A program made the position numbers and the translations under genes. DNA of 64,000 nucleotides from NCBI GenBank assembly GCA_965203855.1, contig CBDBDN010000009.1, positions 370,831-434,830 on the forward strand, read 5' to 3'. Of the stretch, positions 32,072 through 40,563 are shown piece after piece (the stretch's first letter is position 1; each line of letters begins with the position of its first letter). The notes below the pieces were generated by a model. The model was given only the letters and a program-made list of their open reading frames with translations, was not told the origin of the DNA and searched no databases. The DNA comes from Bin87 sp965203855. Its GTDB lineage: Bacteria; Chloroflexota; Dehalococcoidia; Lucifugimonadales; UBA3495.

Positions 32072-32089
32072 TTCACATTGCCTTCACAT
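32072..32089 (+). promoter_or_regulatory. Direct-repeat operator for an OmpR-type regulator
   Basis: TTCACAT occurs at 32072-32078 and again at 32083-32089, exactly 11 bp apart (one helical turn), about 80 bases before the lipoprotein gene that heads the two-component operon. Tandem 11-bp-spaced half-sites are the classic target of OmpR/PhoB-family dimers. A TATCCT -10 candidate lies near 32127. Confidence 0.55.
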
Positions 32090-32166
32090 TTCCGGCGTAC
32101 CCTGAATAGAACACCGCAGGTTGCTGTATCCTGTACCATGCCAACCCAACGCTGGAGGACACCGCT

Positions 32167-33033
32167 ATGCGCGCTAACCGGAACCTGTTCACTACCCTGC
32201 TGCCCCTTGCCGTTGCCATTGCGGTTGCGCTGGCCGTCGCCTGCGCCGGCCCGTCCGCGGCAACGCCGCCGGCCGCGCCGCTAACCAACACGCCGGTTCC
32301 GGCCACTGCTACACTCCAGCCCACTGCGGCTGCGCCTACTGCTACGCCGGCGCCGGCCTCGCCAAGCGGCGATATAAATACGCGCATCGCCGATTTCCCT
32401 ACCCCGACGTCCTCTGCGTCCATGCCCGCTCTTACGCCGGCACCCACCCTCTCGCCAACGCCGGAGCCCGAACCCGATACCGCCGGCTCGCCGCCGGTGT
32501 TCACGCTAACCAATGGCAGCATCGCCCGCTACAAGGTTGAGGAAGTCCTGGCGCGCGCCGGATTCAAAGTCGCTACGGGCGAAACTGAAGCCGTAGCCGG
32601 CCAGGTAGTTTTTGACGCGGACGGCGGCATCGCCGCCGACGCCAGCCGCATCGCCGTCCAGGCCGCTACCCTCCGCACCGACAGCGACCGCCGCGACGGC
32701 TATGTCCGCAACCGCACCCTGCAAACCGACATCTACCCGGAAGTTGTCTTTATCCCTCAAAGCATTGACTGGCAAACCCCGCCGCCGGGCGAACTGCGCG
32801 GCACGCAGGATTTCACCATCACCGGCGACTTGACCGTCAAAGACCAGACCCGCACCGTAACCTGGGATGCTACCGCCGAATTTAACGATGACGGCTCGGT
32901 GACCGGATCCGCCAGCGTACAGTTCACTTTTGACGACTTCGGTATGGACAAACCTTCCGTGGCCGTCGTACTCAGCGTTGAGGATGAAATCCTGCTGGAA
33001 TTGGACTTTGTGGGTACGATGTCGCCCCGATAG
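32167..33033 (+). CDS. YceI-domain lipoprotein with P/T-rich linker
   Basis: A 288-residue lipoprotein. The signal ends in ALAVAC with Cys26. Residues about 30-105 are Pro/Thr/Ala-rich linker, and 108-288 form a YceI-like lipocalin barrel with YKVEEVLARAGFKVATGETE, RDGYVRNRTLQTDIYPEVVF, DFTITGDLTVKDQTRTVTWD and FTFDDFGMDKPSVAVVLSVE. YceI barrels bind isoprenoid or other long-chain lipids outside the cytoplasm. The gene heads an operon with a response regulator and a sensor kinase, and could deliver or report the signal they sense. GGAGG is seven bases before the ATG. Confidence 0.88.
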   Translation: MRANRNLFTTLLPLAVAIAVALAVACAGPSAATPPAAPLTNTPVPATATLQPTAAAPTATPAPASPSGDINTRIADFPTPTSSASMPALTPAPTLSPTPEPEPDTAGSPPVFTLTNGSIARYKVEEVLARAGFKVATGETEAVAGQVVFDADGGIAADASRIAVQAATLRTDSDRRDGYVRNRTLQTDIYPEVVFIPQSIDWQTPPPGELRGTQDFTITGDLTVKDQTRTVTWDATAEFNDDGSVTGSASVQFTFDDFGMDKPSVAVVLSVEDEILLELDFVGTMSPR

Positions 33034-33076
33034 CAAGCCAATTGTTGGGGAAACAACCGATCAGGGGACATTCGCT

Positions 33077-33775
33077 ATGGCCACTATTCTGGTAGTTGAG
33101 GATGACCCGCACACGCGGGAGCTGGTGCGTCTGTACCTGGATCGTGACGGCCACCAGGTGCTGACGGCTGACAACGGCGCCGACGGCCTGGCCGCCGCCC
33201 GCGCCGCAGACCCCGACCTGATCCTGTTGGATTTGATGCTGCCGGGGCTGAACGGCTGGCAGGTCTGCCAGGAGCTGCGCCGTTCCAACGATGCAGTCCC
33301 CATCGTTATGCTGACCGCACGCGTTGAGGAGGATGACCGGCTGGTCGGCTTTGACTTGGGCGCCGACGACTACATCACCAAACCGTTCAGCCCGCGCGAA
33401 GTGGCCGCCCGCGTCCGCGCCATTCTACGCCGCGCCGCCCGCGACTACGCCGGCGGGCCGGATGCCGACACCGGCCGCCTCGCCTGGGGCAACCTCGTTG
33501 TTGACCGCCGTTCCCATTCCGCAACCCTCAACGACCAGCCCCTGAAACTTACGCCGACCGAATTCCGGCTACTGGCAATGTTCGTCCGGCAGCCGGGCCG
33601 CGTCTTTCAGCGCGATACCATCATTGAGCAGGCTTTCGGCTACGACTACGACGGCTTTGACCGCACTGTGGATGTCCATATCTCCGGCTTGCGCCGCAAG
33701 CTGGAACAGGCCAACGGCGGCCAGCGCATCATCCATACCGTGTACGGCGTCGGTTATCGGTTCGGCGATGCATAA
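33077..33775 (+). CDS. OmpR/PhoB-family response regulator
   Basis: A 232-residue regulator. The receiver domain has TILVVEDDPHTRELVRLYL, the phospho-acceptor Asp in LILLDLMLPGLNG (about 51), the Thr in VMLTARVEEDDR and the Lys in DDYITKPFSPREV. The C-terminal winged-helix domain ends DVHISGLRRKLEQ and IIHTVYGVGYRF. It follows the YceI lipoprotein by 43 bases and overlaps the kinase gene by eight, so all three are one operon. It probably controls that operon through the direct repeats at 32072-32089. Confidence 0.95.
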   Translation: MATILVVEDDPHTRELVRLYLDRDGHQVLTADNGADGLAAARAADPDLILLDLMLPGLNGWQVCQELRRSNDAVPIVMLTARVEEDDRLVGFDLGADDYITKPFSPREVAARVRAILRRAARDYAGGPDADTGRLAWGNLVVDRRSHSATLNDQPLKLTPTEFRLLAMFVRQPGRVFQRDTIIEQAFGYDYDGFDRTVDVHISGLRRKLEQANGGQRIIHTVYGVGYRFGDA

Positions 33776-35492
33776 TACATCCCCTGCATCCAATCGCCGC
33801 CAAGGGCCTTTCGGCAGCCTGCGCCTCCGCATGGCCCTGATTTTCGCCGGCATCCTGCTGCTTACCCTTACCTTGGCCAGCGTCGTCAGCGGTTTTATCA
33901 CCAGAGCCGCCCTGTATTCGCACGAGGAACGGGCGCAGCGGCATCTGGAACATCGTCTCACCGGGTTCACCGCCAAATGGTACGAATCCAATCAAGGATG
34001 GGGCAGTTTGGACGCCGAAGTGAGCCAATTCGGGCCGTTGCTGGGCAAGCAAGTCATCATTACGGACCAGGACGGCAAGGTGATTGCCGACTCAATGGAC
34101 GCACAGCGCAATCGGAAAGGCGCCATACCTGCGCCGCGTCTGATACTTACCCTGGCGCTGGCCAACGGCGTCAGCGGTCTGGTAGCCGACGACAGCCCGT
34201 ATGGACGCTACGCCAACAGCCCTGAAGTCCTCCGGCAGCGTCTTTCCGGTTTCGCTGCTGAATGGTACGCAGCCAACCGGGGCTGGGATGACCGCAACGC
34301 CCCGGTTGACGACCCTAGCACCGGCGCTAACCACGACGCCCGGTCCACTCGTCGGCAGTCCGTCGCTTTTCGCGGCGAGCATCATTCCGACATAGATCGG
34401 AGGGACGGCAACGAATGGGCGGACGGCAAAGAGTGGCCGTCCGATGCCGAAAAAACGGCCATCCACACCGCTGACGGCGCTACCATCGGCTACCTGGTGA
34501 TGCGCGAAGCTCCCGACGACTTTGATGCGCCGCTTCCGGCGGTGGGCTTGATACAGCGCAACCTCACTAATTCGCTGATTGTCGTCGGCATCATCGCCGG
34601 CTTGGGCGGAATCGCCCTGATGTCGCTGCTCGCCAACCGGATGCTGCGTCCGTTGTCCCGGCTGCACCAGGCGGCGGGTCGTTTCGGACGCGGCGAACTC
34701 ACCGCCCGCGTGCCGGTTGCCGGCCCGTCCGAGCTGCGCGGGCTGGCCGTCGCTTTCAATACGATGGCATCCGACCTGGAACGCAGCGACACCGACCGCC
34801 GCAATATGACCGCCGACGTCGCCCACGAACTGCGTACCCCGCTGTCCAACATCCAGGGCTACCTGGAGGCCATCCGTGATGGAGTCCTGCCGGCGGATGA
34901 CAACACTATCGCCGTGTTGCACCAGCAGTCCACGCACTTGTCCCAGCTGGTGGACGACCTGGCGCTGCTGGCCCGCGCCGAAGCGGGCGCGCTGACGCTG
35001 GACTTGCAGACCATCCCGCTGGATCCCGTGCTGTGCGAAGCGGCGGCGGCATTCCGTCCCCGCGCCGCCGCCGTCGGGGTCAACCTTACGCTGGAAACCG
35101 CTCCCGATCTGGGCGCGGCCACCGTTGACGCTACCCGTCTTTCCCAGATAATCGCCAACTTGATTGACAATGCTATTACGCATACGCCGGCTGGAGGGGC
35201 CGTTGCCATCGTTGCCCGGCGCGAGGTTAGCGAGGCGTCGGGGCAAGCGGTAATTGCCATATCGGTAGCCGACACCGGCCCCGGAATGCCTCCCGACGAA
35301 TTGGCGCGGGTCTTTGACCGTTTCTATCGCACCGATCCGTCACGCGACCGCGCGACCGGCGGCTCCGGCCTGGGGCTAACCATCGCCCGCCAGCTGGCAA
35401 CGGCGCAGGGCGGCATACTAACCGCAGAGAGCGCGCCGGGAAGCGGCAGCAAGTTCACTTGCCTGATACCGGCGCCGGAAACCGCGCCGTAA
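33768..35492 (+). CDS. Membrane sensor histidine kinase
   Basis: A 574-residue kinase. The first membrane helix is near 20-47, an extracytoplasmic sensor spans about 48-260, the second helix is near 263-285 (SLIVVGIIAGLGGIALMSLL), and a HAMP domain follows. HisKA has the phospho-His in DVAHELRTPLSNIQGYLE; HATPase has IIANLIDNAITHTP, VADTGPGMPPDELARVFDRF and GGSGLGLTIARQL. The sensor contains one motif twice: RLTGFTAKWYESNQGWGSLD near 60 and RLSGFAAEWYAANRGWDDRN near 160, a sign of internal duplication. Its start overlaps the regulator gene by eight bases. Confidence 0.93.
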   Translation: MHNTSPASNRRQGPFGSLRLRMALIFAGILLLTLTLASVVSGFITRAALYSHEERAQRHLEHRLTGFTAKWYESNQGWGSLDAEVSQFGPLLGKQVIITDQDGKVIADSMDAQRNRKGAIPAPRLILTLALANGVSGLVADDSPYGRYANSPEVLRQRLSGFAAEWYAANRGWDDRNAPVDDPSTGANHDARSTRRQSVAFRGEHHSDIDRRDGNEWADGKEWPSDAEKTAIHTADGATIGYLVMREAPDDFDAPLPAVGLIQRNLTNSLIVVGIIAGLGGIALMSLLANRMLRPLSRLHQAAGRFGRGELTARVPVAGPSELRGLAVAFNTMASDLERSDTDRRNMTADVAHELRTPLSNIQGYLEAIRDGVLPADDNTIAVLHQQSTHLSQLVDDLALLARAEAGALTLDLQTIPLDPVLCEAAAAFRPRAAAVGVNLTLETAPDLGAATVDATRLSQIIANLIDNAITHTPAGGAVAIVARREVSEASGQAVIAISVADTGPGMPPDELARVFDRFYRTDPSRDRATGGSGLGLTIARQLATAQGGILTAESAPGSGSKFTCLIPAPETAP

Positions 35493-35497
35493 AACCG

Positions 35498-35529
35498 CCG
35501 GCTCCGCGTCAGCGCGGCCCGATTTTTTT
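35498..35529 (+). terminator. Terminator of the two-component operon
   Basis: CCGCG (35504-35508) pairs with CGCGG (35513-35517) around TCAG and is followed by seven T (35523-35529). The stem is short but the T run is clear. Confidence 0.6.
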
Positions 35530-35543
35530 AATATTCTCAAAAA

Positions 35544-35570
35544 TTGCAAAAATCAGGGCGCTTTTATAAT
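35544..35570 (+). promoter_or_regulatory. Promoter TTGCAA ... TATAAT of the exported-protein pair
   Basis: TTGCAA (35544-35549), a 15-base spacer and a perfect TATAAT (35565-35570) stand in an AT-rich patch right after a terminator. This is the best consensus -10 in the window and gives the next two genes their own start. Confidence 0.65.
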
Positions 35571-35599
35571 TGGTGAAAACTGCGTCTCCCGGCTACATT

Positions 35600-36700
35600 A
35601 TGGAAACTAGCCGATGCTGTCCCGCCGTTGGGATGGGCAGATTATGGAGAATCGCATTGAACGGGTTAAGCGTATATCGCATAGCGCACGGCATTGGCGC
35701 CGCTACGGCCGTCGCCGTTATGTTGACAATCCTGGATTTTGTCGCCGTCGGCGCCGGTACTGACGCCTACTATGCCGATCCAGCCCGGCCCGCCGTAATA
35801 GAGCTGGCCCGTCCTCCGTTACCTTACGGCTCTAACCGCAACGACGGCGAAGCCGGCTTCCCCCAAGAGAATGCGGGCATATCCGCCTACTACCGAATTC
35901 CGGCCGCTCAAATAGACGGAACATCCGGCAGTACAGCGAACCGCCTGAATGTGCAGGCCGTCGCAACGGCGTTGACTTCCCCGCTGGCGGACGAGGAGCT
36001 ACTGCGCGCTGCCCCGGCAGAAGTCGTCAACTTGGGGCTTAACTTCGGCATTATCACGATTCCGATGCTACAGGGGGCAAGTGTAGCCTCAACGCCGCCG
36101 CCAACCGAAGTAAGAGTGTATTTTGACGACCAAGGATGGATCATCGCCTATCTGCCGGCCAACACACCGCCGGCCGCAATTTGGCGGTACAGTTCGGCGG
36201 AGCCCGCCGCCAATGGCGACAACGCCAATTCCGACTTGGATGACAACTTTCTGTCCCGCGCTATTGAACTGGTAGTATCAGCAGCGGCGGCGGAAGCGGA
36301 CTTCAACACTGATGCCTACGCCGGCCCGTCCGGTTATTACGACTGGCAAAATCCGCAATGCGACGCTTATGTGCTGTTCAGCAACAGCGTCGGCAAGCAA
36401 AGTCCCCATCCCGTCCGGTTCATCATACCGGAGCGGATTGAGCATATTCGGGCGTCGGCGGCAGTACTTACCATTGACCACATCGAGGGCGGCAGCGCCG
36501 ATGTAAGCCAGCTGTATGTGGACGACGTAGCGGTAGTCTCGGCGAGCCGTGATCCGGAGCAGACGCCGCATAGCGCCGCCAATTTTACTTTGGCCCGCGC
36601 CGACGGGCCGGTCAGCCATCACACTATGACCGTAACTGCCAGCGCCGGCGTTGAGGCCGCCGGCGTAGTAATGCTGATGTATGATAAGCCCGAACCATGA
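35600..36700 (+). CDS. Exported or membrane-anchored protein of unknown family
   Basis: A 366-residue protein with one hydrophobic segment near 28-50 (HGIGAATAVAVMLTILDFVA), an uncleaved or cleaved signal, and an otherwise extracytoplasmic chain rich in Ala, Asn, Pro and Tyr. No family is recognised. VRVYFDDQGWIIAYLPANTP and YDWQNPQCDAYVLFSNSVGK suggest beta-rich folds. The TATAAT at 35565-35570 puts earlier TTG/GTG codons (35570, 35573) before the transcript start, so the ATG at 35600, or the one at 35633, is used. It overlaps the next gene by four bases (ATGA), so the two proteins are made together and may interact. Confidence 0.65.
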   Translation: METSRCCPAVGMGRLWRIALNGLSVYRIAHGIGAATAVAVMLTILDFVAVGAGTDAYYADPARPAVIELARPPLPYGSNRNDGEAGFPQENAGISAYYRIPAAQIDGTSGSTANRLNVQAVATALTSPLADEELLRAAPAEVVNLGLNFGIITIPMLQGASVASTPPPTEVRVYFDDQGWIIAYLPANTPPAAIWRYSSAEPAANGDNANSDLDDNFLSRAIELVVSAAAAEADFNTDAYAGPSGYYDWQNPQCDAYVLFSNSVGKQSPHPVRFIIPERIEHIRASAAVLTIDHIEGGSADVSQLYVDDVAVVSASRDPEQTPHSAANFTLARADGPVSHHTMTVTASAGVEAAGVVMLMYDKPEP

Positions 36701-39700
36701 TTTTGCCGGCGTCAAGCGCAATCGTGGCTTTGGCCTCCCTGTCAAAGCGACAGAGTGTATGGTGGATCGGCGCCATCTGCATCTTGGCTGCGGCTCTGGC
36801 AATCTGCGGAGCAACCTTTGGAATCGCCCAGGCCGACTGGAATCAGGACAGCCCGGGAACAGTCGGCAACCCAACCGCCGCCGGCAACCTGTGCGTCGAC
36901 GACGTGAGTATCTCAGTGTTGGATCCGGTTGATGTGAGTTATTATGACTTGGCCGACCCGCCCGACTATTCCGGCGACGACGAAATCTATATCTTTTATG
37001 ACATTGAAAATCACAGCTGCCGGGAAGTTCAGGTTCAGGTGGCGCTGAAAGGTTCGCAAAGCGGCGATGCCATCTACAATGCCGATGATTCATTTGACCA
37101 CTGCCTGGAAGGATGCAACATTGCCGCCGGGGAAGCTTATTACGGCGGCATTCAATGGGACTTGACCCGGCACCGGGCCGTCCAGGGCGAAGGCGTAATC
37201 GTCGGCGTAACCATATTAGCGCCCAGCGATTTTACCGATGCCGACCCGGACAATAATCGCAGCAGTTCGGAGGCCAGCATCAATGTAACCGTATCAGGTT
37301 CGGCGGTCATCATCGCCACGCCAAAACCTCCAACCGCTACGCCCACGCCGGAACCAACGCTTACGCCGACTCCAACCCCAACTCCACCGCCAACCGCTAT
37401 GCCGACGCCCGCGCCGGAACCAACATCTACGCCAACTCCGCTGCCAACCGCTACGCCGACACCCGCGCCGGACCCAACATCTGTGCCGTCGCCGACTCCG
37501 CAGCCAACCCCTACGCCCACACCCACGCCGGAACCAACATCTACGCCAACCCCAACTCCGCCGCCAACCGCTACGCCCACCCCCACGCCGGAACCAACAC
37601 CCACGCCGACTCCAACTCTGCCGCCAACCGCTACCCCAACTCCACCGCCGCCGACGCCTACCCCCACGCCGCTGCCGGTTGACCTGGCAATAACCGCAGC
37701 AGCAGTCGCGGCACCGCCGGCGCTGGCGGGAACCACGGTTCGTATAACCGCAACGGTAGAGAACCGGGGGGCAACCGACGCCGGGCCGGCAACGCTGTCG
37801 CTAATGGTTGACGACGCGGAAACGCCGGCGGCAACCGCTCGTATTTCCCCGCTGCGGGCCGGCCAATCCGAAACCGTGCCGCTGGATTGGAATGCCGGCA
37901 GATTGGACGCCGGCTATTACGACTTGGCAGTCGTGGCAGAAATCGCCGGCGATACCGATGCATCCAACAACGCCCGCATCCTTGCCGTGCGGCTGGACAA
38001 CGGGGTTGCGCTAGAGGCGGTTACGCCCCGCAAGCATCAGGCGGTAATCGGCGATACGGTGCGCTTTTCGGCGCGCATTGTTAATCGCCGGGCGGCGCCG
38101 TTGCGCGGCTTAAAGTTGGAACTGCATACCGACAAATCTGATGAATCGCTGGCAGCGGTTGCCGTTCCTGATTTAACCGCCGGCAAGTCCGCTGCTGTTG
38201 CACTGGAATGGGACAGCAGCGATTACCGCACGGGAACCCATAATCTGTACCTGTCTGTCGTTTCGTCCGACTTTGACGCGGATGTTGATGACACCGCCCC
38301 GGCAACGCTGGCGCTGAACAACGAAATCGCCCTGACCAATGCGCGGATCGCGCCGCCCGGCGCAGTTATTGGCCAACCGCTGGTTATAGAAGCGACGGTA
38401 GCCAACCGGAGCAACCGGACAATTGCCCAAGCGACCGTCAAATTGCAAAGCGTTGATACCGATGCGGCCGTCACCGTAAGTAGCGCAACGGTCTCAAATC
38501 TGCCGCCCGGCGCCGCGCGCAAGGTTACCTTGGAACAGGCGGCCACGCAAAACTTGCTGGTGCACGACTATGCGTACCGCGTGTCAGCGACAATGCCGAA
38601 GCGCACCGGGGACGCCGACGATGCACAAGCAATTACGGCATCTTTTCGCCGTCCGGTGGTCAACGCCGCCGTAACCGGCATAACCCTAGCCTCAGACATC
38701 GCCGTCATCGGCAAGAAAGTGTCGGTTACGGCGAGCATAGCCAACCGGGGCGAGGCGCCGCTGGCCGTGCCGGTGCAGCTGTCCATCGGAACGCAGACCA
38801 GCCCGGCAGCTTCCGAAACTACTGCACCGATACCGCCCGGCGAAACCGCCGTTGCCAAACTGTCTTGGGATACGCCGGCAGAACTCAATCCGGGAGAATA
38901 CCAATTGCGAATCACGGCGTCGGCGCCGGGGGACGCCGATGCCGACGACAACACGGCAACATCGGAAATCACCCTGTATAAAAGCGCTTTTGACTCAAAA
39001 CATCTGCCGAAAGACTGCGCCGACAACATCGCGGTGAAAGTATCCGAGATTGCCGAAGTGGACGGCAGCCTGCGGTCGCCGCCGGACTATACGGCGGCGG
39101 ATACTCTGATTATCGGGTACGATATTTACAACTATAGCTGCGATAAAGCAGTAACGGTTAGCGCAGCCCTCTCCGCAACTACCACCGGCGCCAGTATCAG
39201 CGACGCCAGTATCAGCGACGCCAGTGATAACTGCCAGCGGAAATGCCGAATACCGGCCGGCGGAATGCTGGTCGGATCCGCCGAATGGCCGCTGGCCGGA
39301 CTGGATGCGGTAACCGGAGAAACCATCCAGGCTGTAGTTCAAGTAATTGCGTCCGCTGATTTCACCGACGCCAATGCCGACGATAATCGACACCAGTCGA
39401 CGCAGTCGGTCAATATAGTCAGCCTTGCGGATATTACTGTGCTGATTGGCAAGAACGATGCGCGTCGGGGACAGACCGGCGGCGCACTGGCAACGCCCGG
39501 GTTTGATGCGGATTACGCCCAGATGCCGCCGCCCAAGGCGCCCGAAAACGATCCGCCGCCGCCCTTTTCAATAGTTTCCGCAACGAGTTCGCCCGCCGCC
39601 GGCGCCGTACCGGGGCAAGCCGTGTCAATTCTGGTAAAAGTGCAAAACAACGGGCCGCAGGCGCGCCGCATACCGATAACTTTGCACTTCCCGGCAACGG

Positions 39701-40563
39701 GCAAGCAACCGGAAACCCGCCGTCCGCGTATTGAACCCAATGCAATCGGTACGGCAGCTTTCACTTGGCGCACTACTCGCTATCAACCGGGGAAATACAC
39801 TTTTCGGATAGTAGCGGGAGAACCGGGCTATAGCGTATCGCAAACCCTGTCGCTGATACTATTGCCCCCGCCGGTCGACTTTGCTGTGGGGCGGGTTGAA
39901 ATCGTGCGGCATGACCGCCATTTTGTGCAAGGTGAATGGATTGAAATAACCGCTTTGGTGCATAACCGGGGGCTCTGGCCGGGCCGCGCCACCGTTACCC
40001 TCCGCGACCTGACCAATCTGGATGACCTGTATTCCAAGCCGGTATCGCTGCAAACCGGGGAGTCCAGGCTCATTACATTTACCTGGAAAACATTGCGCTA
40101 TGCGCCGGGGCCGCGTGAATTGCAGGTAATTGCCGACGCTGAATATGATCTGGCGTTGCACAACAACTATTCCGCAACGCAATCCCTAACGCTATTGACC
40201 AATCGGGACATCACGGTAGGATTAGTCAATTCTGTTGCTGGCAATATCATATCCGGCCCGTCTAATGCCCCAGACTTGGCCACCGATGCCAAGCCTCTGC
40301 CCGGCGTCGTCGGCCTGACAGTAGCAGAGCCGTCCGCGGCGCATGGCTTGAACCTTCCGACGATAACAGCGCCGGACGACACCAAGTTGCGCGTAACTAC
40401 GACAGAAAGGGCCGCTGCGCCAATCCGCAACCCGCTGGCGCTAATCATGATGTGGACCTACGCCGCGCAGTCGGCGCCGCACTGCGCCCAGTTGCAAAAT
40501 GTGATGGGGAATGTCCAGCCGCGCGCCGTTCAGTGTCCGAATGCGCCGGCACTGGTGCGCTAG
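36697..40563 (+). CDS. Giant surface protein with CARDB-like repeats and P/T stalk
   Basis: A 1288-residue exported protein. A membrane segment or signal lies at about 18-46. Domain A (65-205) has NHSC and HCLEGCNI cysteines; a Pro/Thr stalk follows (208-327). Tandem CARDB-like beta-sandwiches fill about 328-750 (each with VRITATVENRGA or VSVTASIANRGE and LDWNAGRLDAGYYDL-type ends). A copy of domain A recurs at 776-905 (YNYSCDKA, DNCQRKCRI), then two more sandwiches (957-1050, 1061-1170) and a Cys-containing tail. CARDB domains mediate adhesion in prokaryotic surface proteins. It is coupled to the gene upstream. Its stop TAG interlocks with the stop of the convergent gene. Confidence 0.8.
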   Translation: MILPASSAIVALASLSKRQSVWWIGAICILAAALAICGATFGIAQADWNQDSPGTVGNPTAAGNLCVDDVSISVLDPVDVSYYDLADPPDYSGDDEIYIFYDIENHSCREVQVQVALKGSQSGDAIYNADDSFDHCLEGCNIAAGEAYYGGIQWDLTRHRAVQGEGVIVGVTILAPSDFTDADPDNNRSSSEASINVTVSGSAVIIATPKPPTATPTPEPTLTPTPTPTPPPTAMPTPAPEPTSTPTPLPTATPTPAPDPTSVPSPTPQPTPTPTPTPEPTSTPTPTPPPTATPTPTPEPTPTPTPTLPPTATPTPPPPTPTPTPLPVDLAITAAAVAAPPALAGTTVRITATVENRGATDAGPATLSLMVDDAETPAATARISPLRAGQSETVPLDWNAGRLDAGYYDLAVVAEIAGDTDASNNARILAVRLDNGVALEAVTPRKHQAVIGDTVRFSARIVNRRAAPLRGLKLELHTDKSDESLAAVAVPDLTAGKSAAVALEWDSSDYRTGTHNLYLSVVSSDFDADVDDTAPATLALNNEIALTNARIAPPGAVIGQPLVIEATVANRSNRTIAQATVKLQSVDTDAAVTVSSATVSNLPPGAARKVTLEQAATQNLLVHDYAYRVSATMPKRTGDADDAQAITASFRRPVVNAAVTGITLASDIAVIGKKVSVTASIANRGEAPLAVPVQLSIGTQTSPAASETTAPIPPGETAVAKLSWDTPAELNPGEYQLRITASAPGDADADDNTATSEITLYKSAFDSKHLPKDCADNIAVKVSEIAEVDGSLRSPPDYTAADTLIIGYDIYNYSCDKAVTVSAALSATTTGASISDASISDASDNCQRKCRIPAGGMLVGSAEWPLAGLDAVTGETIQAVVQVIASADFTDANADDNRHQSTQSVNIVSLADITVLIGKNDARRGQTGGALATPGFDADYAQMPPPKAPENDPPPPFSIVSATSSPAAGAVPGQAVSILVKVQNNGPQARRIPITLHFPATGKQPETRRPRIEPNAIGTAAFTWRTTRYQPGKYTFRIVAGEPGYSVSQTLSLILLPPPVDFAVGRVEIVRHDRHFVQGEWIEITALVHNRGLWPGRATVTLRDLTNLDDLYSKPVSLQTGESRLITFTWKTLRYAPGPRELQVIADAEYDLALHNNYSATQSLTLLTNRDITVGLVNSVAGNIISGPSNAPDLATDAKPLPGVVGLTVAEPSAAHGLNLPTITAPDDTKLRVTTTERAAAPIRNPLALIMMWTYAAQSAPHCAQLQNVMGNVQPRAVQCPNAPALVR
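37318..37677. repeat. Pro/Thr-codon low-complexity repeat inside the giant protein gene
   Basis: About 360 bases of repeated CCAACCGCTACGCC / CCAACATCTACGCC words encode the P-T stalk. A higher-order period of about 60 bases is visible (CCGGAACCAACATCTACGCC recurs). Confidence 0.85.
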
